Below are positions 26,298 to 34,144 of a DNA stretch of 64,000 nt, one piece after another. Position numbers and translations under genes: made by a program. The DNA is from Mycobacterium sp. 1274761.0 (GTDB lineage: Bacteria; Actinomycetota; Actinomycetes; Mycobacteriales; Mycobacteriaceae), in contig NZ_LZMC01000056.1 in the NCBI RefSeq assembly GCF_001668615.1, positions 1 through 64,000 on the forward strand, given 5' to 3'. Each line of letters starts with the position of its first letter. Position 1 is the stretch's first letter. Below the pieces are notes generated by a model. That model did no database searches. It was not told the DNA's origin and saw only the letters and a list, made by a program, of their open reading frames with translations.

Positions 26298-27446
26298 ATG
26301 AGTGAGCCTGACTGGGCACCGCTCACCGGGTTTCGGGTGGCGGTGACCTCCGCCCGTCGCGCCGACGAACTCGCTGCGCTGCTGCGCAAGCGAGGCGCAG
26401 CCGTGACCAGCGCTGCGGCCATCGAGATGGTGCCGCTGCCCGACGACGACGAACTGCGGGTGCACACGGAGTCGCTGATCGAGACGCCGCCCGACATCGT
26501 CATCGCCACCACCGGCATCGGCTTTCGCGGCTGGATCGCCGCCGCCGACGGGTGGGGTTTGGCCGGCGACCTGATCACCGCGCTGGGCAAGGCCCGCGTC
26601 GTGTCCCGCGGCCCCAAAGCCACCGGCGCGTTGCGCGCCGCCGGTCTGCCCGAGGAGTGGTCACCGGAGTCCGAGTCGTCCCGCGATCTGCTGCAGTACC
26701 TGGTCGAGGGCGGAATCTCGGGCCAGCGCATCGCTGTTCAGCTGCACGGCGCCACCGACGAATGGGATCCGTTCCCCGAGTTCCTCGACGAGCTGCGCGC
26801 CGCGGGGGCGGACGTGGTGCCCATTCGGGTGTACCGGTGGCATCCCACGCCCCGCAACGGCGACTTCGACCAGCTGGTGGCGGGCATCGCCGAGCAGAAG
26901 TTCGACGCGGTGAGTTTCACCTCCGCCCCTGCGGTCGCGGCGGTGCTGCTGCGGGCGCGGGACCTGGGCATCGAAGATCGAGTGCTCACCGCGCTACGCA
27001 CCAATGTGCACGCGATGTGCGTCGGGCCGGTCACCGCCCGCCCCCTGGTCCGGCTGGGCGTGCCCACCTCCGCGCCGGAACGGATGCGGCTGGGCGCGTT
27101 GGCCCGTCACATCACCGACGAGCTGCCGCTTCTACAGTCGCGCACCTTGGCTGTGGCCGGGCATCGATTGGAGATCCGGGGAACATGCGTGTTGGTCGAC
27201 GGCGCCGTCAAGGAACTGTCGCCGGCCGGCATGGCGACCATCCGTGCGCTGGCTAAACGTCCGGGCACCGTCGTGTCCAGAACCGATCTGCTGCGCGCAC
27301 TTCCCGGCAGCGGCACCGACACCCACGCGGTGGAGACCGCCGTGTTGCGGCTGCGAACGGCGTTGGGCGACAAGAACATCGTTGCGACAGTGGTGAAGCG
27401 CGGTTACCGGCTTCCCGTCGACGAGCCCGGGGTGCATGCGCAATGA
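26298..27446 (+). CDS. nnaR: NnaR-like HemD-domain/winged-helix regulator (Rv0260c-like)
   Basis: 382 aa. Residues ~12-260 are a HemD (uroporphyrinogen-III synthase)-like fold (GFRVAVTSARRADELAALLRKRG, RVVSRGPKATGALRAAGL, VSFTSAPAVAAVLLRARDLG). Residues ~290-375 form an OmpR/PhoB-type winged helix (ELSPAGMATIRALAKRPGTVVSRTDLL, AVETAVLRLRTALGDK, VVKRGYRLPV). This fusion matches NnaR, the nitrate/nitrite assimilation regulator reported in Streptomyces and M. smegmatis. nirBD and the sirohydrochlorin chelatase alongside support it. ATG 26298 is preferred. It overlaps the next gene by four bases (ATGA). Confidence 0.8.
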   Translation: MSEPDWAPLTGFRVAVTSARRADELAALLRKRGAAVTSAAAIEMVPLPDDDELRVHTESLIETPPDIVIATTGIGFRGWIAAADGWGLAGDLITALGKARVVSRGPKATGALRAAGLPEEWSPESESSRDLLQYLVEGGISGQRIAVQLHGATDEWDPFPEFLDELRAAGADVVPIRVYRWHPTPRNGDFDQLVAGIAEQKFDAVSFTSAPAVAAVLLRARDLGIEDRVLTALRTNVHAMCVGPVTARPLVRLGVPTSAPERMRLGALARHITDELPLLQSRTLAVAGHRLEIRGTCVLVDGAVKELSPAGMATIRALAKRPGTVVSRTDLLRALPGSGTDTHAVETAVLRLRTALGDKNIVATVVKRGYRLPVDEPGVHAQ

Positions 27447-28114
27447 GCATGCTGCTGGTGGCCCACGGCACACGCAAGGCCGAAGGGGTCACGATGGTCC
27501 GCGGTCTGGCCGATCGGGTGTCGAAACTGCTCGACCGCCACGTGGACGTCGCGTTCGTCGACGTGCTGGGCCCGACGCCAAGTGAACTGCTGCGGCCGGG
27601 CTGCGTCGTGGTGCCCGCTTTCCTGTCCCGCGGGTATCACGTCAACACCGACATTCCGGCCCACGTCGCCGCCGCCGGTCACACCGATGTAGTGATCGCC
27701 GAGGCCCTGGGGCCGAGCCCACAGATCGTGCGGGTGCTGGCTGATCGTCTCGTCGAATGCGGTTGGCGGCCCGGGGATTCGGTGGTGCTGGCGGCGGCGG
27801 GCACCTCCGACAGGGCCGCGCAGCGCGACCTGCATACCACCGCGGCGTGGCTGTCGGGCACGATCAGCTCGCGGGTGGAGTTGGCCTTCGCCGCGACTGG
27901 GACGCCGCGGGTGGCCGACGCGGTCACGACCCTGCGGGCACGGGGTGCCGGGCGCGTCGTGGTGGCGTCGTATCTGTTGTCCGACGGGCTTTTCCAAGAC
28001 AGGCTGCGCTGCAGCGGAGCCGATCTCGTGACCGAGCCGCTCGGCCCCCATCCGGGCACGGCTGCTCTGGTGGCGAGTAGATTCCGCCGCGCCCGGCTGC
28101 TCGCCGCGGCGTGA
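27443..28114 (+). CDS. Sirohydrochlorin chelatase-like protein (Rv0259c-like)
   Basis: 223 aa CbiX/SirB-type fold with two repeats. The first half starts LLVAHGTRKAEGVTM with the metal-ligand His, and [35 protein letters not shown], where core residues are PxFLxxGxHVxxDIP. The second half has VVLAAAGTSDRAAQRD and RVVVASYLLSDGLFQDRL. It would insert iron into sirohydrochlorin to make siroheme, which NirB needs. ATG overlaps the nnaR stop by four bases. The neighbours strongly support the role. Confidence 0.8.
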   Translation: MSMLLVAHGTRKAEGVTMVRGLADRVSKLLDRHVDVAFVDVLGPTPSELLRPGCVVVPAFLSRGYHVNTDIPAHVAAAGHTDVVIAEALGPSPQIVRVLADRLVECGWRPGDSVVLAAAGTSDRAAQRDLHTTAAWLSGTISSRVELAFAATGTPRVADAVTTLRARGAGRVVVASYLLSDGLFQDRLRCSGADLVTEPLGPHPGTAALVASRFRRARLLAAA

Positions 28115-28117
28115 CGG

Positions 28118-28309
28118 TCAGGCGGCCAGTGCGTGGTCGCCACCCAGGCTGGCCGCCACGCACATGCGTGCGGCGGCCTCGATCGACTCACAGTGGCGTT
28201 TGGCCACTTCCACCAGTCGGGCAACGGCCTGGCCGGCATCGAGATCGAACTCATCCATCAGCACCGACGTGGCGTCGTGGATGACCTCCGCACGCCCATA
28301 CCTGCGCAT
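28118..28309 (-). CDS. Small ANTAR-domain protein
   Basis: 63 aa, essentially one ANTAR domain: AEVIHDATSVLMDEFDLDAGQAVARLVEVAKRH with the AxxxLMxxxxxxxxxAxxxL pattern and a following helix. ANTAR domains bind paired stem-loops in RNA and act in antitermination, often in nitrogen assimilation. ATG 28309 is chosen since GGAGG lies seven bases upstream; ATG 28348 lacks a ribosome binding site. It sits between the sirohydrochlorin chelatase gene and nirD, so a nitrite-assimilation role is likely by context. Confidence 0.7.
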   Translation of the reverse strand: MRRYGRAEVIHDATSVLMDEFDLDAGQAVARLVEVAKRHCESIEAAARMCVAASLGGDHALAA

Positions 28310-28403
28310 AGGCCGCCTCCGCTGTACAGCGATGCGGTTTTGGGACATGCGTGCTGGTTACCCGGAGAGCGCGGGAGCAAACCCACACGCGGGACAGTCT
28401 GCG

Positions 28404-28751
28404 TTAGGAGCCGATCTCGACGATCCCGTCGTCGGTGATCCTCGTCGCATACACCGGCACCGAGCGCGTCTCGTCGTCGAGGCAGGTGCCGTCATCGAGG
28501 GCGAACGCCTGCTTCTTGATCGGCGACTGCACGGTGGCCCGGCCGTGCCGGTCGCCGACGATGCCGCGCGACATCACGGCTGCCCCCGAGAACGGGTCGA
28601 TGTTGCCGATCGCATGCACGCTGCCGTCGTCCAGACGGAACAGCGCAGCTTGTTCACCGTTGGGCAGCAGAACACCGACGCCGCGGCACGGCATCAGGTG
28701 CTCGTAGGGACAGGCGCTGGTCCATACCTGAATATCGTTGAGCAAGCTCAT
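28404..28751 (-). CDS. nirD: Nitrite reductase [NAD(P)H] small subunit NirD
   Basis: 115 aa. Rieske-like NirD fold: CRGVGVLLPNGEQAALFRLDDGSVHAIGNIDPFSGAAVMSRGIVGD and then QSPIKKQAFALDDGTCLDD; only the motif cores VGVLL, IGNIDPFSG and SRGIVGD are used. It lacks the Cys-His iron-sulphur ligands of true Rieske proteins, as is normal for NirD. It assists NirB in reducing nitrite to ammonia in the cytosol. Its ATG overlaps the nirB stop by four bases. Confidence 0.9.
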   Translation of the reverse strand: MSLLNDIQVWTSACPYEHLMPCRGVGVLLPNGEQAALFRLDDGSVHAIGNIDPFSGAAVMSRGIVGDRHGRATVQSPIKKQAFALDDGTCLDDETRSVPVYATRITDDGIVEIGS

Positions 28752-31324
28752 TTTTCGGCTACCTTCGGCATAGTCGGCATCGGCATGGGGACGATGCGGC
28801 CATCACGCTTGGTGAACGTGACGGTGGGGTCGGGCGCACCGGGCGCGTTGACGAACGAGACGAACCGCGACAACTTCTCGGGATCCTCCAGCACGCCTTT
28901 CCACTCGCATGCGTAGCCAGAGACGTGGCGGGCCATGGCGTCTTCGAATTCCGTTGCCAGACCCAGGGAATCGTTACACACCACGTCGCGCAAGTGGTCC
29001 AGCCCGCCATCGAGGGACTCCACCCACGGCGCTGTGCGCTGCAACCGGTCGGCGGTGCGGATGTAGAACATCAGGAACCGGTCGATGTAGCGGATCAGCG
29101 TCTCGTCGTCGAGATCACCGGCCAGCAGCTGCGCATGTTTGGGCGTCATGCCGCCGTTGCCGCCGACGTAGAGGTTCCAGCCGTGCTCGGTGGCGATGAC
29201 GCCGACGTCCTTGCTGCGGGCCTCCGCGCATTCGCGGGCACAGCCGGAGACACCCATCTTGATCTTGTGCGGAGCGCGCAGGCCGCGGTAACGGAGCTCC
29301 AGGTTGATCGCCATCTGCACCGAATCCTGTTGGCCGTAGCGGCACCAGTCGCTACCCACGCAGCTCTTCACGGTGCGCAGCGCCTTGCCGTAGGCGTGGC
29401 CGGACTCCATCCCGCCTTCGACCAGGCGCCGCCAGATCTCGGGCAGCTGGTCGACCCGCGCGCCGAACATGTCGATGCGCTGTCCGCCCGTGATCTTGGT
29501 GTAGAGGTTGAAATCCCGTGCGATCTCGCCGATCAGAATCAACTGCTCCGGAGTGATGTCGCCGCCGGGCACTCGCGGCACCACTGAGTAGCTGCCGTTC
29601 TTCTGAATGTTGGCGAGGAAATGGTCGTTGCTGTCCTGCAACGAGGCTTGCTCGCCGTCGAGGATGTGCTCCGAACTCGTCGAGGCCAAGATCGATGCGA
29701 CCACGGGTTTGCAGATGTCGCAACCCTTTCCGGTGCCGAACCGTTCGATCAGCGCGGTGAACGTCCTGATGGATGTGGCCGACACGATCTCGTACAGCTC
29801 GGCCCGCGACTGATTGAAGTGCTCGCACAACGCCTTGGACTGTTCGACGCCCTGTGCCTCGAGCAGCTGCTTGAGCAGCGGCACGCAGGATCCGCAGGAG
29901 GTGCCGGCCTGCGTGCAGGCCTTCAGGGCGGGCACGTCGCAGCAGCCACCCGCGATGGCGCCGGTGAGATCGCCCTTCGTGACGTTGTTGCACGAGCAGA
30001 TCTGGGCGCCGTCGGGCAGCGCGCCGACGCCCAATCCTGAACTGCCGCCCTCTGTTCCGGCCGGAGAGATCAGTGCAAGCGGATCGCCGGGCAGCGGCTC
30101 GCCGACCATCGGGCGCAGGATGCCGTACGCCGAGGCGTCGCCGACCAGGATTCCGCCCAGCAGCGTCTTGGCGTCGTCGGAGAGGACCAGCTTGGCGTAG
30201 GTCTGGTTGACTGCGTCGTTGACCACAACTTCGAGGCTGTCCGGGGTGACACCCATGGCATCACCGAAGCTGGCCACGTCCACGCCGAGCAATTTGAGCT
30301 TGGTGGACATGTCGGCTTCGGGAAATTCTGCGGCGCCGCCGAGCAGCCGGTCCGCGACGACTTCCGCGCTCGTGTATCCCGGTCCGACCAGGCCGTAGCA
30401 GCGGCCCTCGATCGCGGCCACCTCGCCGACGGCGTAGATGCTGCAATCTCTTGTGGCACAGGACAAATCGGTGAAGATGCCGCCACGCTCGGCGATCTCC
30501 AGTCCTGCCTCGCGGCCCAGCTCATCGCGGGGCCGCACACCTGCCGCGAAGACCACCACCCCGGCGTCGATTTCGGTGCCGTCGCTGAGCGTGACCCTCA
30601 CCGCCTCGTCGTCGGCCGAGCGCCGCACGGGTTTGTTGCGTAGCGCCGGCTTGATCGACTCTGTGCCGACGCCGATGTGCACGGTGATGCCGAGCTCCCC
30701 GATCATCCGGCTCAGCAGCGCGCCGCCCGCCTCGTCCAGTTGTTGGGCCATCAAGCGCGGGGCCATCTCGACGACGTGGGCGTGCAGGCCGAACGACCGC
30801 AGCGCGTTGGCGGCTTCCAGGCCGAGCAGGCCGCCGCCGATCACCACGCCCACCGGGTGTGACGAGGTGCGCTTGGCGCGTTCGGCGTCGGCGCGGATCG
30901 CGTCGAGATCGTCGAGGGTGCGGTACACGTGGCAGGACGGCAGGTCGCGGCCGGGCACCGGCGGAACGAAGGCATACGAACCCGTCGCGAGCACCAGCGC
31001 GTCGTAGTGGAATGTCTCGCCGCCGGCGGTGACCACGGACTTGACCTCACGGTCGATGCCCGACACCTTCGCGCCCAGCCGCAGGTCGACGAAGTCGTCG
31101 CCGGCGTAATCGTTGCCGGGCAACGCGAGAAGTGCGCGGTCCCAGTGCTCCGTGTAACTGGTCAGGCCGACCCGGTCGTAGGCCGCGTCGGCCTCTTCGG
31201 CCAGCACCGTGATCCGCCACTGCCCCTCTGTGTCGCGGGCACGCATGGCTTCGACGAACCGGTGGCCGACCATCCCGTGCCCCACCACGACGACGTGTCT
31301 GGCCTGTGTTGACTCTGACGACAT
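28748..31324 (-). CDS. nirB: Nitrite reductase [NAD(P)H] large subunit NirB
   Basis: 858 aa. The N-terminal NAD/FAD-binding pyridine nucleotide-disulphide oxidoreductase domain shows VVVVGHGMVGHRFVEAM and PVGVVIGGGLLGLEAANAL. A BFD-like [2Fe-2S] domain follows with CSCNNVTKGDL and CGSCVPLLKQL. The C-terminal nitrite/sulphite reductase domain carries the siroheme-[4Fe-4S] ligands CVGSDWCRYG and GVSGCARECAEARSKD. It reduces nitrite to ammonium with NAD(P)H. ATG 31324 is chosen because SSESTQARHVVVVGHG matches the family start. It is divergent from hsp20 with ~200 bases between. Confidence 0.95.
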   Translation of the reverse strand: MSSESTQARHVVVVGHGMVGHRFVEAMRARDTEGQWRITVLAEEADAAYDRVGLTSYTEHWDRALLALPGNDYAGDDFVDLRLGAKVSGIDREVKSVVTAGGETFHYDALVLATGSYAFVPPVPGRDLPSCHVYRTLDDLDAIRADAERAKRTSSHPVGVVIGGGLLGLEAANALRSFGLHAHVVEMAPRLMAQQLDEAGGALLSRMIGELGITVHIGVGTESIKPALRNKPVRRSADDEAVRVTLSDGTEIDAGVVVFAAGVRPRDELGREAGLEIAERGGIFTDLSCATRDCSIYAVGEVAAIEGRCYGLVGPGYTSAEVVADRLLGGAAEFPEADMSTKLKLLGVDVASFGDAMGVTPDSLEVVVNDAVNQTYAKLVLSDDAKTLLGGILVGDASAYGILRPMVGEPLPGDPLALISPAGTEGGSSGLGVGALPDGAQICSCNNVTKGDLTGAIAGGCCDVPALKACTQAGTSCGSCVPLLKQLLEAQGVEQSKALCEHFNQSRAELYEIVSATSIRTFTALIERFGTGKGCDICKPVVASILASTSSEHILDGEQASLQDSNDHFLANIQKNGSYSVVPRVPGGDITPEQLILIGEIARDFNLYTKITGGQRIDMFGARVDQLPEIWRRLVEGGMESGHAYGKALRTVKSCVGSDWCRYGQQDSVQMAINLELRYRGLRAPHKIKMGVSGCARECAEARSKDVGVIATEHGWNLYVGGNGGMTPKHAQLLAGDLDDETLIRYIDRFLMFYIRTADRLQRTAPWVESLDGGLDHLRDVVCNDSLGLATEFEDAMARHVSGYACEWKGVLEDPEKLSRFVSFVNAPGAPDPTVTFTKRDGRIVPMPMPTMPKVAEK

Positions 31325-31420
31325 GAAAGCGAGGCTAAGCAGCCGATATTGCCGCGATGTCGCGTCGTGTGACGCCCCCATCACGGTGTTCTCACCATCG
31401 CGCTGCCGATTCTGTGAGCG

Positions 31421-31437
31421 GTTCGCTGATGGCGAAC
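31421..31437. promoter_or_regulatory. Perfect inverted repeat in the nirB/hsp20 intergenic region
   Basis: GTTCGC-TGATG-GCGAAC: six-base arms with a five-base spacer, about 97 bases before nirB and 90 before hsp20. It may be an operator for either divergent gene; no known consensus was matched. Confidence 0.4.
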
Positions 31438-31449
31438 ACCCTGGTAGAA

Positions 31450-31470
31450 CATGAGCGTGATCGACTCAAG
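31450..31470 (+). promoter_or_regulatory. HspR-type (HAIR-like) site upstream of hsp20
   Basis: CATGAGC-N7-ACTCAAG fits the HspR repeat CTTGAGT-N7-ACTCAAG: the right half is exact and the left half matches five of seven bases. It lies about 55 bases upstream of the Hsp20 start. From memory, HspR represses acr2 (Rv0251c) in M. tuberculosis through such sites. Confidence 0.6.
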
Positions 31471-31526
31471 TTATGCAGAGTGAGCCGACCGGTGTGGTGC
31501 CGGTGAGGACAAGCGAGGAGGACATG

Positions 31527-31955
31527 ATGAGCAATCTGACGTTGTGGGGCCGTCCATGGGACACCGAGCGCTGGATACGCGATTACTTCGGCCCGGCCAC
31601 CGCCGACGACTGGTTCAAGGGCTTCCGGCCCGCCACCGAGATCACCAGAGACGGTGACGACGCGGTGCTACGGCTGGGACTCGCCGGCGTCGACGTCGAG
31701 AAGGACGTCAACGTCGAGGTCGAGCACGGACAGCTCGTCATCCACGGTGAGCGCCGCGACGAGCACACCGAAAGCAAGGACGGGCGCACGCTGAGCGAGG
31801 TGCGCTACGGCTCGTTCCGCCGGTCGTTCGGACTGCCCGCGCATGTCAGGGCCGATGCAATTTCGGCGTCGTACGACATGGGCGTACTGACGGTCCGGGT
31901 GGCCGGCGCCTACAAGGGCGTCGAGACGCAGCGCATCGCGATCGAAAGCAAGTAG
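31527..31955 (+). CDS. Small heat shock protein Hsp20 (Acr2/Rv0251c-like)
   Basis: 142 aa. The alpha-crystallin domain spans about residues 35-135: GDDAVLRLGLAGVDVEKDVNVEVEHGQLVIHGERRDEH and YGSFRRSFGLPAHV, core VxxxYGSFRRSFxLP, then ISASYDMGVLTVRV. It closely follows M. tuberculosis Acr2 at the syntenic position. A chaperone that holds unfolded proteins during heat, oxidative and envelope stress. GAGGAGG at 31515-31521 suits ATG 31527 (five-base spacing) better than ATG 31524. A HAIR-like site upstream suggests HspR repression. Confidence 0.9.
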   Translation: MSNLTLWGRPWDTERWIRDYFGPATADDWFKGFRPATEITRDGDDAVLRLGLAGVDVEKDVNVEVEHGQLVIHGERRDEHTESKDGRTLSEVRYGSFRRSFGLPAHVRADAISASYDMGVLTVRVAGAYKGVETQRIAIESK

Positions 31956-31979
31956 TACCCGCGTGCCTTCGGGGCTCGC

Positions 31980-32477
31980 TTACTTGAGGCTGGTCGGCAG
32001 GTCCGAGGTGTAGAACTCACCGCGGATCTGGCCGACGTCGGGCGGACCGTCGATGAACACCCACGCGTTGGTGGCGCCGGGCCGGACGGTATCGCGAATG
32101 GTCAGCTGACCGGTCCCGTTGCCGTCGGTGTTCAGCACCGCGCTCGCGACACCCGGGTCGCCGCCGTTGCACATCTGCGTCGACGGTCGCGGCCCCTGGA
32201 TGAGCCTCACCTGATACACCGTGTTGGGGCGGCCGATCATGAAGAAGAGGTCGGCGGTGATATTCGAGCCTTGGGTCGAAATCACCACCGTGCCTGAGCC
32301 GGTGGCGTCCGTGCCGACGTGGTCGATCTTGGAGAAGTCGCAGGCCCGATAGTTCGCCGTCAAAGGCGTCATTGTGCCGTTGGCAACCTCGGAGGCCGCC
32401 GATGCCGTACCCAACCCCGCCCCCAGCAAGCCGACTGCGGCCACAGCGGGCGTCACGAAACGCGTCGAAGTACCCAT
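31980..32477 (-). CDS. Secreted protein, 165 aa
   Basis: A signal peptide of ~28 residues (TPAVAAVGLLGAGLGTASA) precedes a beta-rich mature domain of ~137 residues with one Cys pair (YRACDFSK and TQMCNGG). SGTVVISTQGSNITADLFFM, VYQVRLIQGP and AWVFIDGPPD look like strands of an immunoglobulin- or CHRD-like fold. No family is named with confidence. It converges with hsp20; 24 bases separate the stops. Confidence 0.6.
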   Translation of the reverse strand: MGTSTRFVTPAVAAVGLLGAGLGTASAASEVANGTMTPLTANYRACDFSKIDHVGTDATGSGTVVISTQGSNITADLFFMIGRPNTVYQVRLIQGPRPSTQMCNGGDPGVASAVLNTDGNGTGQLTIRDTVRPGATNAWVFIDGPPDVGQIRGEFYTSDLPTSLK

Positions 32478-32520
32478 TACGCCAGCTTAGGTCACATTTC
32501 CGTCGAGGTGCAGGGGTGAA

Positions 32521-32883
32521 TTACGGCGGAGGCGGCAACAACGTCGCCGTTTCGGTGACGGTCCCCGGTTCGGAGGTGTCCTCGGTGGTCGACGTCGGCG
32601 ACCGGCTTTCGGCGCTCGACGGAGTGGTCGTCGGCAAGTTCTGCTCGCTGGTGCGGGGGCTGGGCGTGGTGTAGGTGGTTGTGGCCGTGGTCGAGGTGGT
32701 CCGGGAGCTCGACGCGATACTGGTCGTCGGCGGGACGAACATGTCGGGCGGCGCTGAGGAGCCTTCGGCGGTGCGCATCACCGCGAAGATCAACACCCCG
32801 ACCAGCAGCACGGCAGCCGCCCCGGCGACGAAGATCGTCCCGGGACGGTTGATCCAGTGCTCGGGGTCATGGTCGGGCGGCAC
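32521..32883 (-). CDS. Single-pass membrane protein with Ser/Thr-rich outer tail
   Basis: 120 aa. After a short charged N-terminus (PPDHDPEHWINRPG) a helix (TIFVAGAAAVLLVGVLIFAVM, about residues 16-36) is followed by a long low-complexity Ser/Thr/Pro tail, ending in ETATLLPPPP. The layout suggests a type II membrane protein with an extended, possibly glycosylated outer segment. No domain is recognised. It lies nine bases after the preceding PEP mutase-family gene on the minus strand. Confidence 0.6.
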   Translation of the reverse strand: MPPDHDPEHWINRPGTIFVAGAAAVLLVGVLIFAVMRTAEGSSAPPDMFVPPTTSIASSSRTTSTTATTTYTTPSPRTSEQNLPTTTPSSAESRSPTSTTEDTSEPGTVTETATLLPPPP

Positions 32884-32892
32884 GCCGGAATG

Positions 32893-33654
32893 TTAAGCCC
32901 ATCGGGCCAGGATCTCGCCGGCGTGACGGGACAGCGCCGCCTGCAGAAACGGGCCGAAGCTGATTCGCGCCACGCCGAGCGGGCCGAACGCCGCGGGATC
33001 CGACTGGTCCGGCAGCGCGATCGCGTTGACCGGCAGCCGAAGTTCGGATGTCAACCGCCGCAACGTATCCGGGCCGTGCCGGCCGACGGGATACAGCACA
33101 TCGGCACCAGCATCCGCGGCCTCGGTCAGCCGGCCCACCGCACGGTCGACGCGGTCGGCCTCGTCACCGTCCTGACGCAGGAACAGGTCGGTGCGCGCGT
33201 TGATCACCACGTGCACGCCCGCGGAGTCGGCGGCGGAACGCAGGGCTCTGACGAGGTCAGCGTGCTCGGCCGACGAGCGCAACCGCCCGCCCTCGCTGTG
33301 CACGGTGTCCTCGATGTTCAGGCCGACGGCGCCGGCGTCGAGCAGACCGTCGATGAGACGGGCGGGCGGTTCACCGTAGCCCGACTCGATGTCGACACTC
33401 ACCGGAACATCGACCGCCCCGGTGATCTGGACGACGCGGGTGAGCAGGTCGTCGAACGTCATGCCCTCGTTGTCGGGCCTGCCGATCGAATCGGAGACGG
33501 GGTGACTGCCGACGGTCAGCGCCGCGAACCCGGCGTCCACGGCGAGCTTGGCCGACCACGCGTCCCACACCGTCGGCAGCACCACAGGGTTGCCCGGTTG
33601 GTGCAACGCCAACAGAGCGGTGGCCCGCTGTGCGAGAACCTGCTTGTCCGTCAT
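32893..33654 (-). CDS. Isocitrate lyase/PEP mutase superfamily enzyme
   Basis: 253 aa TIM barrel. The substrate/metal loop VSVDIESGYGEPPARLIDGLLDAG and GLNIEDTVHSEGG are characteristic, as is VVINARTDLFLRQDGDEADRVDRAVGRL. The active-site Cys of true isocitrate lyase is replaced (HSEGGRL region), which favours a phosphoenolpyruvate/oxaloacetate or 2-methylisocitrate-lyase-like lyase of unknown substrate. It is divergent from the Rv0250c-like gene, sharing an intergenic region with a CRP-like site. Confidence 0.75.
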   Translation of the reverse strand: MTDKQVLAQRATALLALHQPGNPVVLPTVWDAWSAKLAVDAGFAALTVGSHPVSDSIGRPDNEGMTFDDLLTRVVQITGAVDVPVSVDIESGYGEPPARLIDGLLDAGAVGLNIEDTVHSEGGRLRSSAEHADLVRALRSAADSAGVHVVINARTDLFLRQDGDEADRVDRAVGRLTEAADAGADVLYPVGRHGPDTLRRLTSELRLPVNAIALPDQSDPAAFGPLGVARISFGPFLQAALSRHAGEILARWA

Positions 33655-33671
33655 GTCGCCTCCGTCTCCGG

Positions 33672-33687
33672 CGTGACCGGTGTCACG
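33672..33687. promoter_or_regulatory. CRP-type site in the sdh1 upstream region
   Basis: CGTGAC-CGGT-GTCACG is a perfect inverted repeat containing GTGA-N6-TCAC, the core of the CRP consensus (TGTGA-N6-TCACA). It is about 80 bases before the ATG of the Rv0250c-like gene that leads the Sdh1 operon, and just upstream of the divergent lyase gene. Confidence 0.6.
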
Positions 33688-33703
33688 TCACGACTCCATG
33701 ATG

Positions 33704-33716
33704 TCGATAGCATCGA
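33704..33716. promoter_or_regulatory. Short inverted repeat near the sdh1 promoter
   Basis: TCGAT-AGC-ATCGA, arms of five bases. It lies between the CRP-type site and a possible -10 (TACTGT at 33723-33728). Weak on its own, but it is the kind of site a repressor would use here. Confidence 0.3.
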
Positions 33717-33762
33717 TTGTCGTACTGTGATCCGCGACACCCTTCAGCCCCCAGGAGGTCTG

Positions 33763-34065
33763 ATGTCGAGCACTACCGAATTTGCCGAATTGCACGAGCT
33801 GATCGGTGGCCTCCGCCGGTGCGTGACATCACTGGCGTCGCGGTATGGAGACAGCCCCGCGATGCGGCGCATCGTCAACGACGCCGAACGCATCCTCAAC
33901 GACATCGACCGCCTCGATATCGATGCCGAGGAGTTGGAGCTCACCCGCGGCGTGACCAGGCACCGGCACTCCGCCGAGAAGATCGCCATCCCCGATACCC
34001 AATACGACTCCACCTTCTGGCGCGACGTCGACGACGAGGGTGTCGGCGGTCACAGTAGGGGCTGA
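33763..34065 (+). CDS. Conserved small protein (Rv0250c-like)
   Basis: 100 aa. The N-terminal helix ELHELIGGLRRCVTSLASRYGD is followed by MRRIVNDAERILNDIDRLDIDAEEL and an ordered C-terminus, EKIAIPDTQYDSTFWRDVDDEGVGG. The last stretch is the most conserved part by comparison with Rv0250c as I recall it. AGGAGG precedes the ATG. It lies immediately upstream of the succinate dehydrogenase genes and is likely co-regulated with them. Function unknown; it may assist assembly or control of Sdh1. Confidence 0.8.
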   Translation: MSSTTEFAELHELIGGLRRCVTSLASRYGDSPAMRRIVNDAERILNDIDRLDIDAEELELTRGVTRHRHSAEKIAIPDTQYDSTFWRDVDDEGVGGHSRG

Positions 34066-34081
34066 ATTAGGCTCAGTCTCA

Positions 34082-34102
34082 CTACGCAGTTCCACTGCGT
34101 AG
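34082..34102. promoter_or_regulatory. Perfect 8-base inverted repeat upstream of the Sdh1 membrane-anchor gene
   Basis: CTACGCAG-TTCCA-CTGCGTAG, arms of eight bases exactly complementary, 43 bases before the GTG of the membrane-anchor gene and 17 after the stop of the Rv0250c-like gene. It could be an operator for a TetR-type repressor (M. smegmatis has an Sdh1 regulator, SdhR, from memory) or an RNA hairpin. No T-tract follows, so a terminator is unlikely. Confidence 0.55.
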
Positions 34103-34144
34103 GTCCCTCTGTGGACGACCACCAAGAGGCTTGGAAGGGCTACT

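Noticed and set aside
31325..31420. Possible GlnR box upstream of nirB
   Set aside because: A GTCAC half-site is present but the second half (GAAAC-type) is not, so the match is too weak.
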